Source: Clostridia bacterium (GTDB lineage Bacteria > Bacillota > DSM-521 > Neomoorellales > SLTJ01). From it: DNA of 45,642 bases. The notes below the pieces were generated by a model. It made no database searches, was not told where the DNA came from, and saw only the letters and a program-made list of their open reading frames with translations. A program made the position numbers and the translations under genes. The stretch is from positions 1 to 45,642 of the forward strand of contig JANLFO010000019.1 of NCBI GenBank assembly GCA_024653205.1, given 5' to 3'. This document shows, in pieces, positions 17,276 to 25,394 of the stretch; position 1 is the stretch's first letter, and every line of letters begins with the position of its first letter.

Positions 17276-17310
17276 TTTGACCTACCTTTACCTTCTGATC
17301 TACTTTGACC
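17276..17310 (-). promoter_or_regulatory. CtsR operator (heptad direct repeats)
   Basis: On the minus strand GGTCAAA (17310-17304), GTA, GATCAGA (17300-17294) matches the CtsR heptad direct repeat with a 3-base spacer. An additional GGTCAAA heptad is at 17282-17276, just before the start codon and overlapping the likely SD region. The sites lie between the -10 box and the ATG, suitable for blocking initiation. Confidence 0.8.
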
Positions 17311-17321
17311 TTTCAACTTAC

Positions 17322-17350
17322 AATATAACTGCCTCCCTTCCGGGAGGCAA
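17322..17350 (-). promoter_or_regulatory. Promoter of the ctsR operon, with a hairpin in the spacer
   Basis: TTGCCT (17350-17345), a 17-base spacer and TATATT (17327-17322). A perfect 7-bp inverted repeat with a 4-base loop (GCCTCCC/GGGAGGC, 17331-17348) fills the spacer and overlaps the -35 box. It is probably either a protein-binding site or the remains of a lysS terminator; it has no T-run. Confidence 0.65.
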
Positions 17351-17431
17351 GTAATACTGCGTGTCGTCTCGGCTTCCCAGCAACCTTAATGGACGGTCTG
17401 AGGCCGTTATTCGCCCCCTTGCTCCGCCTGC

Positions 17432-18916
17432 CTACTCGTACGGCCGCAAGGCAGGGAAAAGGATAACGTCACGAATGGAAGGAGAATTGGTCAGCAGCAT
17501 GACCAGGCGATCCACTCCCAGGCCCATACCGCCCGCCGGAGGCATTCCGTACTCCAGGGCCAGGACGAAATCGGCATCCATCATCTGCGCTTCCTCGTCT
17601 CCGCCCGCCCGTTCCCGTGCCTGCGCCAGCAGTCGCTCCCTCTGGTCAACGGGATCGTTGAGCTCGGTGAAGGCGTTGACCAGCTCTCGGCCGGCAACAA
17701 AGAGCTCGAACCGGTAAACCAGGTCCGGCGCCTCCGCCTTGCGTTTGGCCAGGGGAGATATTTCCAGAGGATAGTCCACCAGGAAGGTGGGCTGGATGAG
17801 CCGGGGCTGCACCAGCTCCTCCAGCAGGGCATCGATTATCTTTCCCGCCGAGGCCGCCGGGTTCACCTCCACCCCCCTGGCTCGGGCGGCGGCCAAAGCT
17901 TCTTCCCGCGAAGGCAGGCCGTTCCAGCTTATCCCGGTGAAGCGGCGCAGGGCCTCAAGCACGCTCAGCCGCGGCCAGGGCGGAGTGAGGTCGATTTCCC
18001 AGTCTCCGTAGGAGAATCTGAGCTTCCCCAAGACGACTTCTGCCACGTAAGCCAGCATCTCTTCGGTAAGACGCATCATGTCTTCGTAGTCGGCGTAGGC
18101 CTGATAGGCCTCCAACATGGTAAACTCCGGATTGTGTCGGGTAGAAATGCCCTCGTTGCGGAAGACCCGGCCCAACTCGTAAACCCTTTCCAACCCTCCC
18201 ACCAGGAGGCGCTTGAGCGGCAACTCCAGAGCGATCCGGAGGTAAAGGTCCAGGTCCAGAGCGTTATGGTGGGTCACAAAAGGACGGGCGGCAGCACCGG
18301 CGGCCACCGGCGCCATGGTGGGAGTCTCCACCTCCAGGAATCCCCGCTGGTCCAGGAAGGCACGCAGGGCCTTGATCGCGCGGGTGCGTCGGTAGAAGGT
18401 TTCCCGAACCGGCGGATTCATGATCAGGTCCAGGTAGCGCTGGCGGTAACGGAGCTCCACGTCCCGCAGACCGTGCCACTTTTCGGGAAGAGGCCGGAGC
18501 GACTTGCAAAGGAGTTCCAGCCCCTGAACCTCGACACTGATTTCGCCCTGGCGGGTGCGGAAAACCGTGCCCCTCACTCCCAGGATGTCCCCCAGGTCCA
18601 GGAGCCTGAACAGGGCGTAGACCTCCTCGCCCACCAGATCCTGGCGCACGTAGATCTGGATTCGACCCGAGCGGTCCTGCAGGTCCCCGAAGCTGGCCTT
18701 CCCGTGCACCCGCTTGGCCAGGAGACGCCCGGCCACCTGCACCTCTTCCCCGCAGAACTCTTCGAAGCGCTCCTTGATCTCCTGGGCCAGAGCGGTCTGC
18801 TCGAAACGCCGACCGAAGGGATCAATCCCCCGTTCCCGCAGGTCCACCAACTTCTGATAGCGCACTCGAACCAGGTCCCCGAGATCTTCTCCTAGCCCGT
18901 ATGAGTCCTGAGACAA
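17432..18916 (-). CDS. lysS: Lysyl-tRNA synthetase, class II
   Basis: LysRS charges tRNA-Lys. The 494-residue protein has the N-terminal OB-fold anticodon domain ([20 protein letters not shown], about 55-80) and the class II catalytic domain. Motif 2 is seen in [26 protein letters not shown] and motif 3 in [19 protein letters not shown] near the C-terminus. Length and the SIRDVILFP ending fit bacterial LysS. It lies 62 bases downstream of greA and shares its promoter, matching the greA-lysS arrangement of many Clostridia. Confidence 0.96.
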   Translation of the reverse strand: MSQDSYGLGEDLGDLVRVRYQKLVDLRERGIDPFGRRFEQTALAQEIKERFEEFCGEEVQVAGRLLAKRVHGKASFGDLQDRSGRIQIYVRQDLVGEEVYALFRLLDLGDILGVRGTVFRTRQGEISVEVQGLELLCKSLRPLPEKWHGLRDVELRYRQRYLDLIMNPPVRETFYRRTRAIKALRAFLDQRGFLEVETPTMAPVAAGAAARPFVTHHNALDLDLYLRIALELPLKRLLVGGLERVYELGRVFRNEGISTRHNPEFTMLEAYQAYADYEDMMRLTEEMLAYVAEVVLGKLRFSYGDWEIDLTPPWPRLSVLEALRRFTGISWNGLPSREEALAAARARGVEVNPAASAGKIIDALLEELVQPRLIQPTFLVDYPLEISPLAKRKAEAPDLVYRFELFVAGRELVNAFTELNDPVDQRERLLAQARERAGGDEEAQMMDADFVLALEYGMPPAGGMGLGVDRLVMLLTNSPSIRDVILFPALRPYE

Positions 18917-18978
18917 CTGGGTAAGACCTCCCCAACCGATCTTTTGCCGATACCGACCGCAGGCCCTGAACCCGGTGC

Positions 18979-19455
18979 CTAACCGGATATACCCAGGATC
19001 TCGTAATACTGAACCCCGCCCGGCGCCTTGACCTCTACTATCGTGCCCACCTTCTGGCCCAGTAAGGCCCTACCTACGGGGGAGAGGTTAGAAATGCGGT
19101 TTTGGGAAGGATCGGCCTCCACTGACCCCACGATTTCGTACTCGCTTTCCTCGCCGGTCTCCAGGTGCCGCACGCGCACCCGGGAACCCAAGGTAACGGC
19201 CTCGGTGGAGATGTCCTGCTGATCTATGAGCTTTGCCCGCCGGAGCGTCTTCTCCAGGGTTATTATCCGACCCTCAATGAAGGCCTGCTCGTTCTTTGCC
19301 TCTTCGTACTCGGAATTTTCGCTGATGTCGCCGAACTCGATTGCCTGCTTTATTCTTTCGGCCACCTGCTGGCGCCGGACGGTCCGCAGGTACTCCAGTT
19401 CTTCCTCCAGGCGCTTCAGGCCCTGCTTGGTAAGGATTACCTCCTGGTCGGCCAA
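18979..19455 (-). CDS. greA: Transcription elongation factor GreA
   Basis: GreA rescues backtracked RNA polymerase by stimulating transcript cleavage. The frame is open upstream as far as 19674, but that covers the promoter (19510-19538). The TTG at 19455, with GGAGG 8 bases upstream, gives [20 protein letters not shown] and exactly 158 residues, the family length. The N-terminal coiled coil carries the acidic tip ([17 protein letters not shown], with the catalytic Asp/Glu pair). The C-terminal FKBP-like domain ends with [22 protein letters not shown]. It is the first gene of the greA-lysS transcript. Confidence 0.95.
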   Translation of the reverse strand: MADQEVILTKQGLKRLEEELEYLRTVRRQQVAERIKQAIEFGDISENSEYEEAKNEQAFIEGRIITLEKTLRRAKLIDQQDISTEAVTLGSRVRVRHLETGEESEYEIVGSVEADPSQNRISNLSPVGRALLGQKVGTIVEVKAPGGVQYYEILGISG

Positions 19456-19509
19456 TTGGTTCGCCTCCGCTCTCCGCCACATAGTCTTCGGGACCGAAGC
19501 TTGGGGTGT

Positions 19510-19538
19510 ATTATAAGAGGAGTCTTCTCCCCTGTCAA
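19510..19538 (-). promoter_or_regulatory. Sigma-A promoter of greA-lysS
   Basis: A consensus TTGACA (19538-19533), a 17-base spacer and TATAAT (19515-19510). Its position rules out any greA start upstream of about 19503 and supports the TTG start at 19455. Confidence 0.88.
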
Positions 19539-19721
19539 CCCGTTCCTGCGACGAATTGTCACCAATTTCCACGGGCAGCCCTGGTTTGCCGGGCAACGAA
19601 GACGTGCGCCGCGCCGAACACGGGCCGCGGCGGCCGAACCCCATCGGCCTGGGAGCGCGTTCTCCCGCGGCCACCCCACCGGAGGGTGCGAAGCCCCGAG
19701 CCGCTCCCGATCTTGCCGAGC

Positions 19722-20813
19722 CTAACCCAAACCACCCGCCACCCGCCTTCGCTGCCGCGCCCTTTCCCGCACGGCGGCTATGTCTTCGGCAGTAAGGGGG
19801 CGCTCGAAACTGCGGAAACCCGCCAGTTCAAACCCGTGGCGCCTGGCCAGGCGGCTGATCTCTTCCACCTGTTCCAGGGTGATCTCTCTTCCCAGGGTGA
19901 AGCTCTCCCAGCGCCGCTCCAGGGCCAGGATCATGGTTTCGGCCATGCAGGCCAGGGCCACCCCGGGCGGATAACCGAAGTCAAAGTGGAAATTCACCTC
20001 ACCCGGAACGCGTACCACTCCCCCCTCAATCACCAGAACGTCGTCCCGCAGCTCGGCCACCTTCCGAGACACGTCTCGCGGACGGGCCACGTCACAGACT
20101 ACCGCGCCGGGTTTCAGGTCCGCGGGCTGGATCACCGTGTCCACCGCCGAGGTTACGCTGATCACGATATCCGCCGTGGGCAGCACCCGGTGAGGATCGT
20201 TGGACAGTTCCGCCGCCACGCCGCTTTCGCGAAGAATAGTATGGGCCAGACGCTCCAGTTTATCCACCTGGCGCGCAACCAGCGTGAGGCGGGCCGCCTC
20301 CCGGGCCATCACCCGCGCGCACACCGCACCTATGGACCCCGTGGCCCCTACCACCACCACGTGAGAGCGGGAGACTTCCAGCCCCATCAAGCGGGCGGCC
20401 TCCCGGGTTCCCTCCAGGGCCGTGGCCACGGTATAGCTGTTGCCGGTGGTTACCGGGATGTTCAGATTCCGGGCCACGGTGATGCCGGCATCCCCCACCA
20501 CCGAGGTCATGGCTCCCAACCCCAATACCTTAGCGCCCAGCCTCTCGGCCAGACGACCGGCCTGGATAATGCGGTTGAGCACGTAATCCGTTGGCAGGGA
20601 AAGCATCTGGCGAGAGGTAAGAGGGCAGGCCACGAACCAGCCTTCGATCTGGTTGTAAGGCGACCGCACCCCGGTTATGTGGGCGGTGTTGACCGGCGGC
20701 AGCCAGCAGAGGAATCTTTCTACCAGACGGGCCGGCAACCGGGCGGCGATGCGGTACTTGCGGGCCACGTCCCTAACGTCTAAGGGATGAATCATAAAGG
20801 CAAACGTATCCAT
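19722..20813 (-). CDS. NAD(P)-binding oxidoreductase resembling cyanobacterial acyl-ACP reductase (AAR)
   Basis: A 363-residue soluble protein. ATG 20813 is used because GGGGGTGGGG precedes it and the promoter (20839-20867) excludes longer versions. From memory it aligns along its length with cyanobacterial AAR, which reduces fatty acyl-ACP to aldehyde. VTTGNSYT (121-128) matches [18 protein letters not shown] (152-162) is the Rossmann motif, and [13 protein letters not shown] and ADIVISV follow. [15 protein letters not shown] (285-299) keeps the active-site cysteine (Cys289), and [16 protein letters not shown] matches the C-terminal signature. Databases may label it shikimate or quinate dehydrogenase. 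The true substrate is unknown; thioester reduction is inference. Confidence 0.7.
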   Translation of the reverse strand: MDTFAFMIHPLDVRDVARKYRIAARLPARLVERFLCWLPPVNTAHITGVRSPYNQIEGWFVACPLTSRQMLSLPTDYVLNRIIQAGRLAERLGAKVLGLGAMTSVVGDAGITVARNLNIPVTTGNSYTVATALEGTREAARLMGLEVSRSHVVVVGATGSIGAVCARVMAREAARLTLVARQVDKLERLAHTILRESGVAAELSNDPHRVLPTADIVISVTSAVDTVIQPADLKPGAVVCDVARPRDVSRKVAELRDDVLVIEGGVVRVPGEVNFHFDFGYPPGVALACMAETMILALERRWESFTLGREITLEQVEEISRLARRHGFELAGFRSFERPLTAEDIAAVRERARQRRRVAGGLG

Positions 20814-20838
20814 TGCCCCACCCCCTGCTGGCAACGCC

Positions 20839-20867
20839 ATTTTAGCAAAAGTCAATTCCACCCGCAA
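20839..20867 (-). promoter_or_regulatory. Probable promoter of the AAR-like gene
   Basis: TTGCGG (20867-20862), a 17-base spacer and TAAAAT (20844-20839). The transcript would start about 20 bases before the ATG, so the gene seems to be transcribed separately from the upstream cassette. Confidence 0.6.
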
Positions 20868-20933
20868 GCGCACCTGGTCAGAAGCTGCCGGACTTTATCC
20901 GCGCTTACACTCTCGACTGCCCGGCGAGGCCCG

Positions 20934-21488
20934 TTACTCTGACCAGCACTGTAGGTAATACGCCCAAATCTCGGGCCTGGCCAATAGCCGGCTAAGTTCC
21001 CGGACCAATGGATCTAGATAATCCCGGTCCAGGTTATCGCGTTGACGAACTATTATATGGCGCACGTCTTCCAAATCGCGAGGGCGCTCGGAGATTATCT
21101 TATGAACAACCAGGTCTTCGGCGGTGCATACCCTGAACTGCTGTTTTCCCAACTTTACGATCGTGGCCCTGGCGAGGGCATGTTCTTCATAGGGCAAGCG
21201 GGCAAAGACAACATCTACCCGCACTCCGTCTCTAGTAGTCAAAGGTAGGACGTTGGTTTGCTTTATGAACCCAAGGGGGTGTCTCACCAGGAGTTGAAAA
21301 CTGCTCTTAAGCCTCTCAACTAATGCAGGAATCTCGGATTCTCTACAAAGAATTGTAACGTCGAGATCCCGAGTCAGTCTGGGCTGGCCCCAGATTAGGT
21401 TGGCAATGCCTCCGATGAACATGTAAGGAATGCGCTCCTGCTCGAAAAAGGCGGTCACTTGCTTGAGGCTACGCTCGAGAGCGGTCAT
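20934..21488 (-). CDS. Pol-beta-type nucleotidyltransferase, possible toxin of a two-gene module
   Basis: A 184-residue protein with the minimal nucleotidyltransferase motif: GG at 27-28 (FIGGIANLIWG), then RDLDVTIL with the two metal-binding aspartates, and a third Asp in VRVDVVFA. This places it in the AbiEii/MNT-like group, whose members modify tRNA or proteins and often act as toxins. ATG 21488 has GGAGG 5 bases upstream and lies inside the 3' end of the 91-residue gene (20-base overlap). The pair sits between dus and an unrelated oxidoreductase, in what looks like a small accessory insertion. Enzyme class is well supported; toxin role is inference. Confidence 0.75.
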   Translation of the reverse strand: MTALERSLKQVTAFFEQERIPYMFIGGIANLIWGQPRLTRDLDVTILCRESEIPALVERLKSSFQLLVRHPLGFIKQTNVLPLTTRDGVRVDVVFARLPYEEHALARATIVKLGKQQFRVCTAEDLVVHKIISERPRDLEDVRHIIVRQRDNLDRDYLDPLVRELSRLLARPEIWAYYLQCWSE

Positions 21489-21744
21489 GCAAGCCTCCTA
21501 CCGTTAGGCGGGCCAGGTACTGCCTGGCACTTTGTAGGCGCCGGATTTTGTCCGCATCAACCTTGGCTTGTGCCCAATTGGGATTGGCTTCCCGCGCCAA
21601 CTCCCAGGCCTCGGCAAACCAGCGCAGGGTACGGGAGAGTTCTTCGGAGGCCCTGGGTCCGGTTAACCTCCTTGAACCAGTAATCTCCCAAGCATTGAAC
21701 CGTTCCCATTGCCGGCGTCTGTGAAGGAGCTGGTCGCGCTCCAA
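21469..21744 (-). CDS. Small protein paired with the nucleotidyltransferase, possible antitoxin
   Basis: A 91-residue, charged, largely helical protein from a TTG start (MERDQLLHRRRQWERFNAWE). It has no helix-turn-helix that I recognise. The QWERFNAWE segment and a central helix (SEELSRTLRWFAEAWELARE) are the clearest features. Its stop overlaps the nucleotidyltransferase start by 20 bases, so the two are co-translated with this gene first, the usual order of antitoxin and toxin. GGGG of GAGGGGC just before the TTG is a poor, very close SD, so the start is uncertain. The function is not known to me. Confidence 0.6.
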   Translation of the reverse strand: MERDQLLHRRRQWERFNAWEITGSRRLTGPRASEELSRTLRWFAEAWELAREANPNWAQAKVDADKIRRLQSARQYLARLTVGGLHDRSRA

Positions 21745-22119
21745 GCCCCTCGCCCCCCTGGTCGCAAGCGGTACCTCTCTGTGGCCCAGTATACCACTTC
21801 ATCATCCAAGCGAAAGACCGGAACGCAGTCACCACTCAATTCGGGATTACCAGTTCATCCTCAGCGCGGTCCCCAGTCGACGGGAATAAGCTTTGTAGCG
21901 GCGAGCTCGCAAGGAGGCTCTGCTTCGGGCGCGGCGCGCTTTTCGATGCTTATTGTATACGGTCGGGTCTACTCCCCCCTGGGGCTATCGTCCTCTGGAA
22001 ACGCCCGGACTCAATAAGGCGTAGCAGGCGCGCAAACGCTTCGTTCTCACCCGGGTGACGGTGAACCAAGAACCAGCAGGTACGGCGTCACCCCGGAAAG
22101 TCCGATAGCCGAGCTACAA
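21745..22119 (-). other. Intergenic stretch without a clear gene; possible degenerate coding remnants
   Basis: No intact gene. On the minus strand two short open segments have protein-like composition: one around 21925-22065 (contains HPGENEAFARLLRLIESG) and one from about 21860 into the small gene (contains DDEVVYWATERYRLRPGG). Neither has a start with an SD. They may be remains of an earlier insertion or chance. Confidence 0.3.
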
Positions 22120-23178
22120 CTATCCTTTATTCTTTTTCTCTAGGTTCTCAATGCGATTCAGCAGTTGTTTCAGGAAGGACCAACTGAATGAGGACGGTTC
22201 GCTTCCAGAAGACATGTCGTCGTTGCCGCCGACGTAACCGCTCAGGAGTTGCCGCACGCCGGCGGCAGTCTCCAGGCGGCAGACTTCCCGGCGCAGGCGC
22301 GCCGCCCCGGGCAGGCCCTTCAGGTAATAGGCCAGGTGCTTGCGCATTTTCACCACCCCGCGCCGCTCGCCATAGTAGGCCACGGCCAGATCCAGGTGGC
22401 GAAGGGCCACCGCGAGACGCTCCCTCACTGAGGGCGGGGCCGGTTCAGGGTCTCCCGCCAGCACCGCCCGGCAGGCCGCAAAAAGCCAGGGGTTGCCGAG
22501 ACTCCCCCGGGCAAGCATCACCGCGTCACAGCCGGTGAGGTCCACCATGCGACGGGCGTCCTCGGGCCGATAGACGTCGCCGTTGCCGATGACCGGAATA
22601 CACAGCGCCTCTTTTACCCGGGCGATAACCCCCCAATCGGCCTCGCCCCCGTAGTACTCCTCGCGGAAGCGGCCGTGCACGGTGACCGCCGCCGCTCCGG
22701 CTTCGGCCACCGCCCGGGCCAGGTCAACGGCCAGCTCTTCCCCCACCCGCCACCCTCTCCGCATCTTGACCGTTACCGGTACCGGCACCGCCCGGACTAC
22801 GGCCCGCACTATGGCCGCGGCGCGCGGGATATCAAGCAGCAGGGCCGCGCCCGCACCGTTTGCCACCACCTTGCGCATGGGGCAGCCCATGTTAATGTCA
22901 ATAAGCGGCGCTCCCCTTTCCACCGCGATCATGGCTGCGCCGGCCATTTCGTCCGGTTCGGCTCCGAAAAGCTGTACTCCTGCCCGGGGTTCACCGGCCA
23001 GATCCAGCATCCGGAGGGTTCGGGTGCTGCCGGAAACCAGGCCCCGGGCGCTGATCATCTCCGTAAACACTAAAGCCGCCCCGAATTCCGCGGCCAGCAG
23101 ACGATAGGGCTTATCGCTGAACCCGGCCATGGGCGCGGCCACCACCGGATGGGGTAAGAGCAAGCTTCCCAGCCGCAC
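22120..23178 (-). CDS. dus: tRNA-dihydrouridine synthase (DusB type)
   Basis: Dus enzymes reduce uridines in tRNA to dihydrouridine with FMN. The 352-residue protein has the TIM-barrel signatures VVAAPMAGFSDKPYR (13-27), DINMGCPMRKVVANGAGAAL with the catalytic cysteine, TVKMRRGW, ITVHGRFREEYYGG-type AVTVHGRFREEYYGGEADW, IGNGDVYRPEDA and DAVMLARGSLGNPWLF. The C-terminal recognition domain is followed by an unusual Ser-rich linker and a helix (FLKQLLNRIENLEKKNKG), which is longer than typical DusB. It begins 14 bases past the coaX stop; B. subtilis dusB lies in the comparable folate/coaX region. Confidence 0.92.
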   Translation of the reverse strand: MRLGSLLLPHPVVAAPMAGFSDKPYRLLAAEFGAALVFTEMISARGLVSGSTRTLRMLDLAGEPRAGVQLFGAEPDEMAGAAMIAVERGAPLIDINMGCPMRKVVANGAGAALLLDIPRAAAIVRAVVRAVPVPVTVKMRRGWRVGEELAVDLARAVAEAGAAAVTVHGRFREEYYGGEADWGVIARVKEALCIPVIGNGDVYRPEDARRMVDLTGCDAVMLARGSLGNPWLFAACRAVLAGDPEPAPPSVRERLAVALRHLDLAVAYYGERRGVVKMRKHLAYYLKGLPGAARLRREVCRLETAAGVRQLLSGYVGGNDDMSSGSEPSSFSWSFLKQLLNRIENLEKKNKG

Positions 23179-23192
23179 TCCTTTCCCTCCGG

Positions 23193-23966
23193 CTAGGACT
23201 GGGCAGTGTTTCGCTGATAGAGGATGCGCAAGCCTTCCAGGGTCAGGTGAGGGTTCACCTGATCTATACTTTTGGTTTCGCCGGCGATCATCTCCGCCAA
23301 GCCTCCCGTAGCCACCACTTTGGTGCGAGAACCCAGCTCCTGCCGCATGAGCTTGACAATGTGTTCTACCTGTCCTATGAAGCCGTAAATGATCCCCGCC
23401 TGCATGCTGGCCACGGTATTCCTGCCGATTACGCTCTTCGGCTTGACCAGCTCTACCCGGGGCAGCTTGGCCGCCCGCAAGAATAAAGCTTCGGTGGATA
23501 TGCCTATGCCGGGGGCAATGGCGCCGCCCAGGTATTCGCCCTGAGCGGAAATGGCATCGAAGGTGGTGGCGGTGCCGAAGTCCACCACTATCACCGGACC
23601 CCCGTAAAGTTCGTAACCGGCTACGGCGTTTACTATCCGGTCCGCCCCCACCTCCCGGGGGTTCTCGAACCGTATGGGCATACCCATCTTGATGCCCGGG
23701 CCCACCACCAGGGGTTCCAACCGAAGGTATCGCCGTCCCACTTCGAGCACCACCGGCGTCAGCGGGGGTACCACCGAGGAGACGATTGCCCCGGTGACTT
23801 CCCGCATCTCCAACCCGTGGTGGCCGAACAACACGCAGAGGGACATGGCCAGTTCATCCGCGGTGATACTGGTGCGGGTCGAAAGCCGCCAGCAGGCCTC
23901 CAGTTTTTCCCGGCGGAAAACCCCCAGGGTAAGGTTGGTATTACCTACATCGAAGGCCAGGAGCAC
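23193..23966 (-). CDS. coaX: Type III pantothenate kinase
   Basis: CoaX phosphorylates pantothenate, the first step to CoA, and is not inhibited by CoA. The 257-residue protein shows the ASKHA-fold motifs: LAFDVGNTNLTLGVF (phosphate 1 loop), SSVVPPLTPVV, GADRIVNAVAGYELYGGPVI (pantothenate/phosphate 2), VVDFGTATTFDAIS and GGAIAPGIGIS. It lies downstream of panC, panD and birA, so pantothenate synthesis and its use in CoA are on one transcript. Confidence 0.95.
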   Translation of the reverse strand: MLLAFDVGNTNLTLGVFRREKLEACWRLSTRTSITADELAMSLCVLFGHHGLEMREVTGAIVSSVVPPLTPVVLEVGRRYLRLEPLVVGPGIKMGMPIRFENPREVGADRIVNAVAGYELYGGPVIVVDFGTATTFDAISAQGEYLGGAIAPGIGISTEALFLRAAKLPRVELVKPKSVIGRNTVASMQAGIIYGFIGQVEHIVKLMRQELGSRTKVVATGGLAEMIAGETKSIDQVNPHLTLEGLRILYQRNTAQS

Positions 23967-24015
23967 GCTCGGTCCCTCCCTGCCGCTCCCGAAAAGTTTA
24001 TCCCCTCCACCCCAC

Positions 24016-24984
24016 CTAAAGCAAGCTCACGTCACCGGCCCGAAACACCCGGCGCCGGCCGTCCTCGCCTTCCACTACCAGGCTGCCGTCGCCGTCCAGG
24101 GCCACGGCCCGCCCGAAGAAACTCTCCTCTAATTGGGTGATCTTTACGTTGCGGCCGAGGGTTATGTTGCGCCGCCTCCATTCCTCCAGCCAATCTTCCC
24201 GTCCCGCCTCCTGCCAGGGACGATAACGGGCTTCGAATTCCCGCAGGAACGAGGCCAACAGAGCGGTGCGCTCCACCCGCCCACCGCCGACCAGCAACAG
24301 GGAAGTGGCCTGCCGGCGCAGTTCGGGAGGAAAATCCTCTTCCCGCTGGTTGACGTTGACCCCCACCCCCAGGACAAGGTACTCCACCGCATCGGCCTGG
24401 CCCTTCAACTCGGTAAGAATGCCGCACACCTTCCGGCCGCCGAGGTAAAGGTCGTTGGGCCACTTTATTCCCGGACCCAGCCCGGTTACCTGCTGCACGG
24501 CCTCGGCCATTGCCACTGCCGCCAGCAAGGTGGTCTTGGCCACCTGGGCGGGCAGGAGCCTCGGCCGCAGTACCAGGGAAAACCACAGGCCCAAACCGTG
24601 GGCCGAAGCCCAGGCTCGGCCCAGGCGGCCGCGACCGGCCTCCTGGGTTTCGGCGATAACCAGGGTGCCCTCCTCGGCCCCGGTCTCGGCCAGTTTCCGG
24701 GCCACGTCCATGGTCGATCCCACCCGATCGAAGTGAAGCACCCGACCGGCCAGCCGCAATCCTTTCAGGTAGGGTTCCAGTTCCTCGGGGTAAAGGCGAT
24801 CGGGAGCGTGAACCAGCCGGTACCCGGCCCGGGCCCGCGCCTCGATCCCGTAACCTTCCTGGCGCAGGCGCCTTATCTGCTTCCACACTGCCGTGCGGCT
24901 GAGGCCCAAACGGCCGGCCAGTTCCTCACCGGACACAAACCGGCCCGGCGTTTCCCGCAGGGCCGCCAGTACCATGGCCCGCAT
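24016..24984 (-). CDS. birA: Bifunctional biotin ligase / biotin operon repressor
   Basis: BirA attaches biotin to carboxylase carrier proteins and, with its N-terminal winged helix, can repress biotin genes. I use the ATG at 24984 (MRAMVLAALRETPGRFVSGE, 322 residues), which clears the panD stop by 17 bases; the open frame extends further. The helix-turn-helix is LAGRLGLSRTAVWKQIRRLRQEG. The ligase core has GSTMDVARKL, the biotinyl-AMP loop AGRGRLGRAW, the KWPND motif and VEYLVLGVGVNVNQ. The C-terminal SH3-like domain ends GDGSLVVEGEDGRRRVFRAG. Confidence 0.94.
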   Translation of the reverse strand: MRAMVLAALRETPGRFVSGEELAGRLGLSRTAVWKQIRRLRQEGYGIEARARAGYRLVHAPDRLYPEELEPYLKGLRLAGRVLHFDRVGSTMDVARKLAETGAEEGTLVIAETQEAGRGRLGRAWASAHGLGLWFSLVLRPRLLPAQVAKTTLLAAVAMAEAVQQVTGLGPGIKWPNDLYLGGRKVCGILTELKGQADAVEYLVLGVGVNVNQREEDFPPELRRQATSLLLVGGGRVERTALLASFLREFEARYRPWQEAGREDWLEEWRRRNITLGRNVKITQLEESFFGRAVALDGDGSLVVEGEDGRRRVFRAGDVSLL

Positions 24985-25001
24985 CTCCGAGCTTTTCCCT
25001 C

Positions 25002-25394
25002 TCAGGAAACCGGAGCCTGGGTCTCCAGGAACCACTGTTCCTCAATCCCGATGATTTGGTTTTGATCGTTCACAAAGACCACGCGCGGGCGATGGCCCGG
25101 CAATTCGTCCTGGTCCAGCCAGCAGTAGGAAATAACCAGGACCGTGTCTCCGGGCTGCACCAGGCGGGCAGCGGCACCGTTAAGGCAGACGGTACCGCTC
25201 CCCGGCTCACCGGGCAGGCAATAGGTTTCAAAACGGGCTCCGTTGTTGAGGTTGACCACTTGGACCTTTTCGTGGGGCAACAGGTCGGCCGCCTCCATGA
25301 GGGTGCGGTCGAGGGTAATACTCCCCATGTAGTTGAGATTCGCGTCGGTTACCGTGGCCCGATGAATTTTAGACTTCATCATTTCCCGCCACAT
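25002..25394 (-). CDS. panD: Aspartate 1-decarboxylase
   Basis: PanD makes beta-alanine for pantothenate and matures by self-cleavage to a pyruvoyl enzyme. The start at ATG 25394 ([15 protein letters not shown], 130 residues) follows GGAGGTGGGGAG and gives the family length; a longer frame exists but has no family counterpart. The cleavage site Gly-Ser is in NYMGSITLD, and the catalytic-region tyrosine and [21 protein letters not shown] are as expected. The 5' end overlaps the panC stop by 26 bases, so the two are coupled. Confidence 0.95.
   Translation of the reverse strand: MWREMMKSKIHRATVTDANLNYMGSITLDRTLMEAADLLPHEKVQVVNLNNGARFETYCLPGEPGSGTVCLNGAAARLVQPGDTVLVISYCWLDQDELPGHRPRVVFVNDQNQIIGIEEQWFLETQAPVS

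Noticed and set aside
19456-19674. N-terminal extension of GreA to 231 residues
   Set aside because: It would cover the greA promoter at 19510-19538. The TTG at 19455 with GGAGG gives exactly the 158-residue family length.
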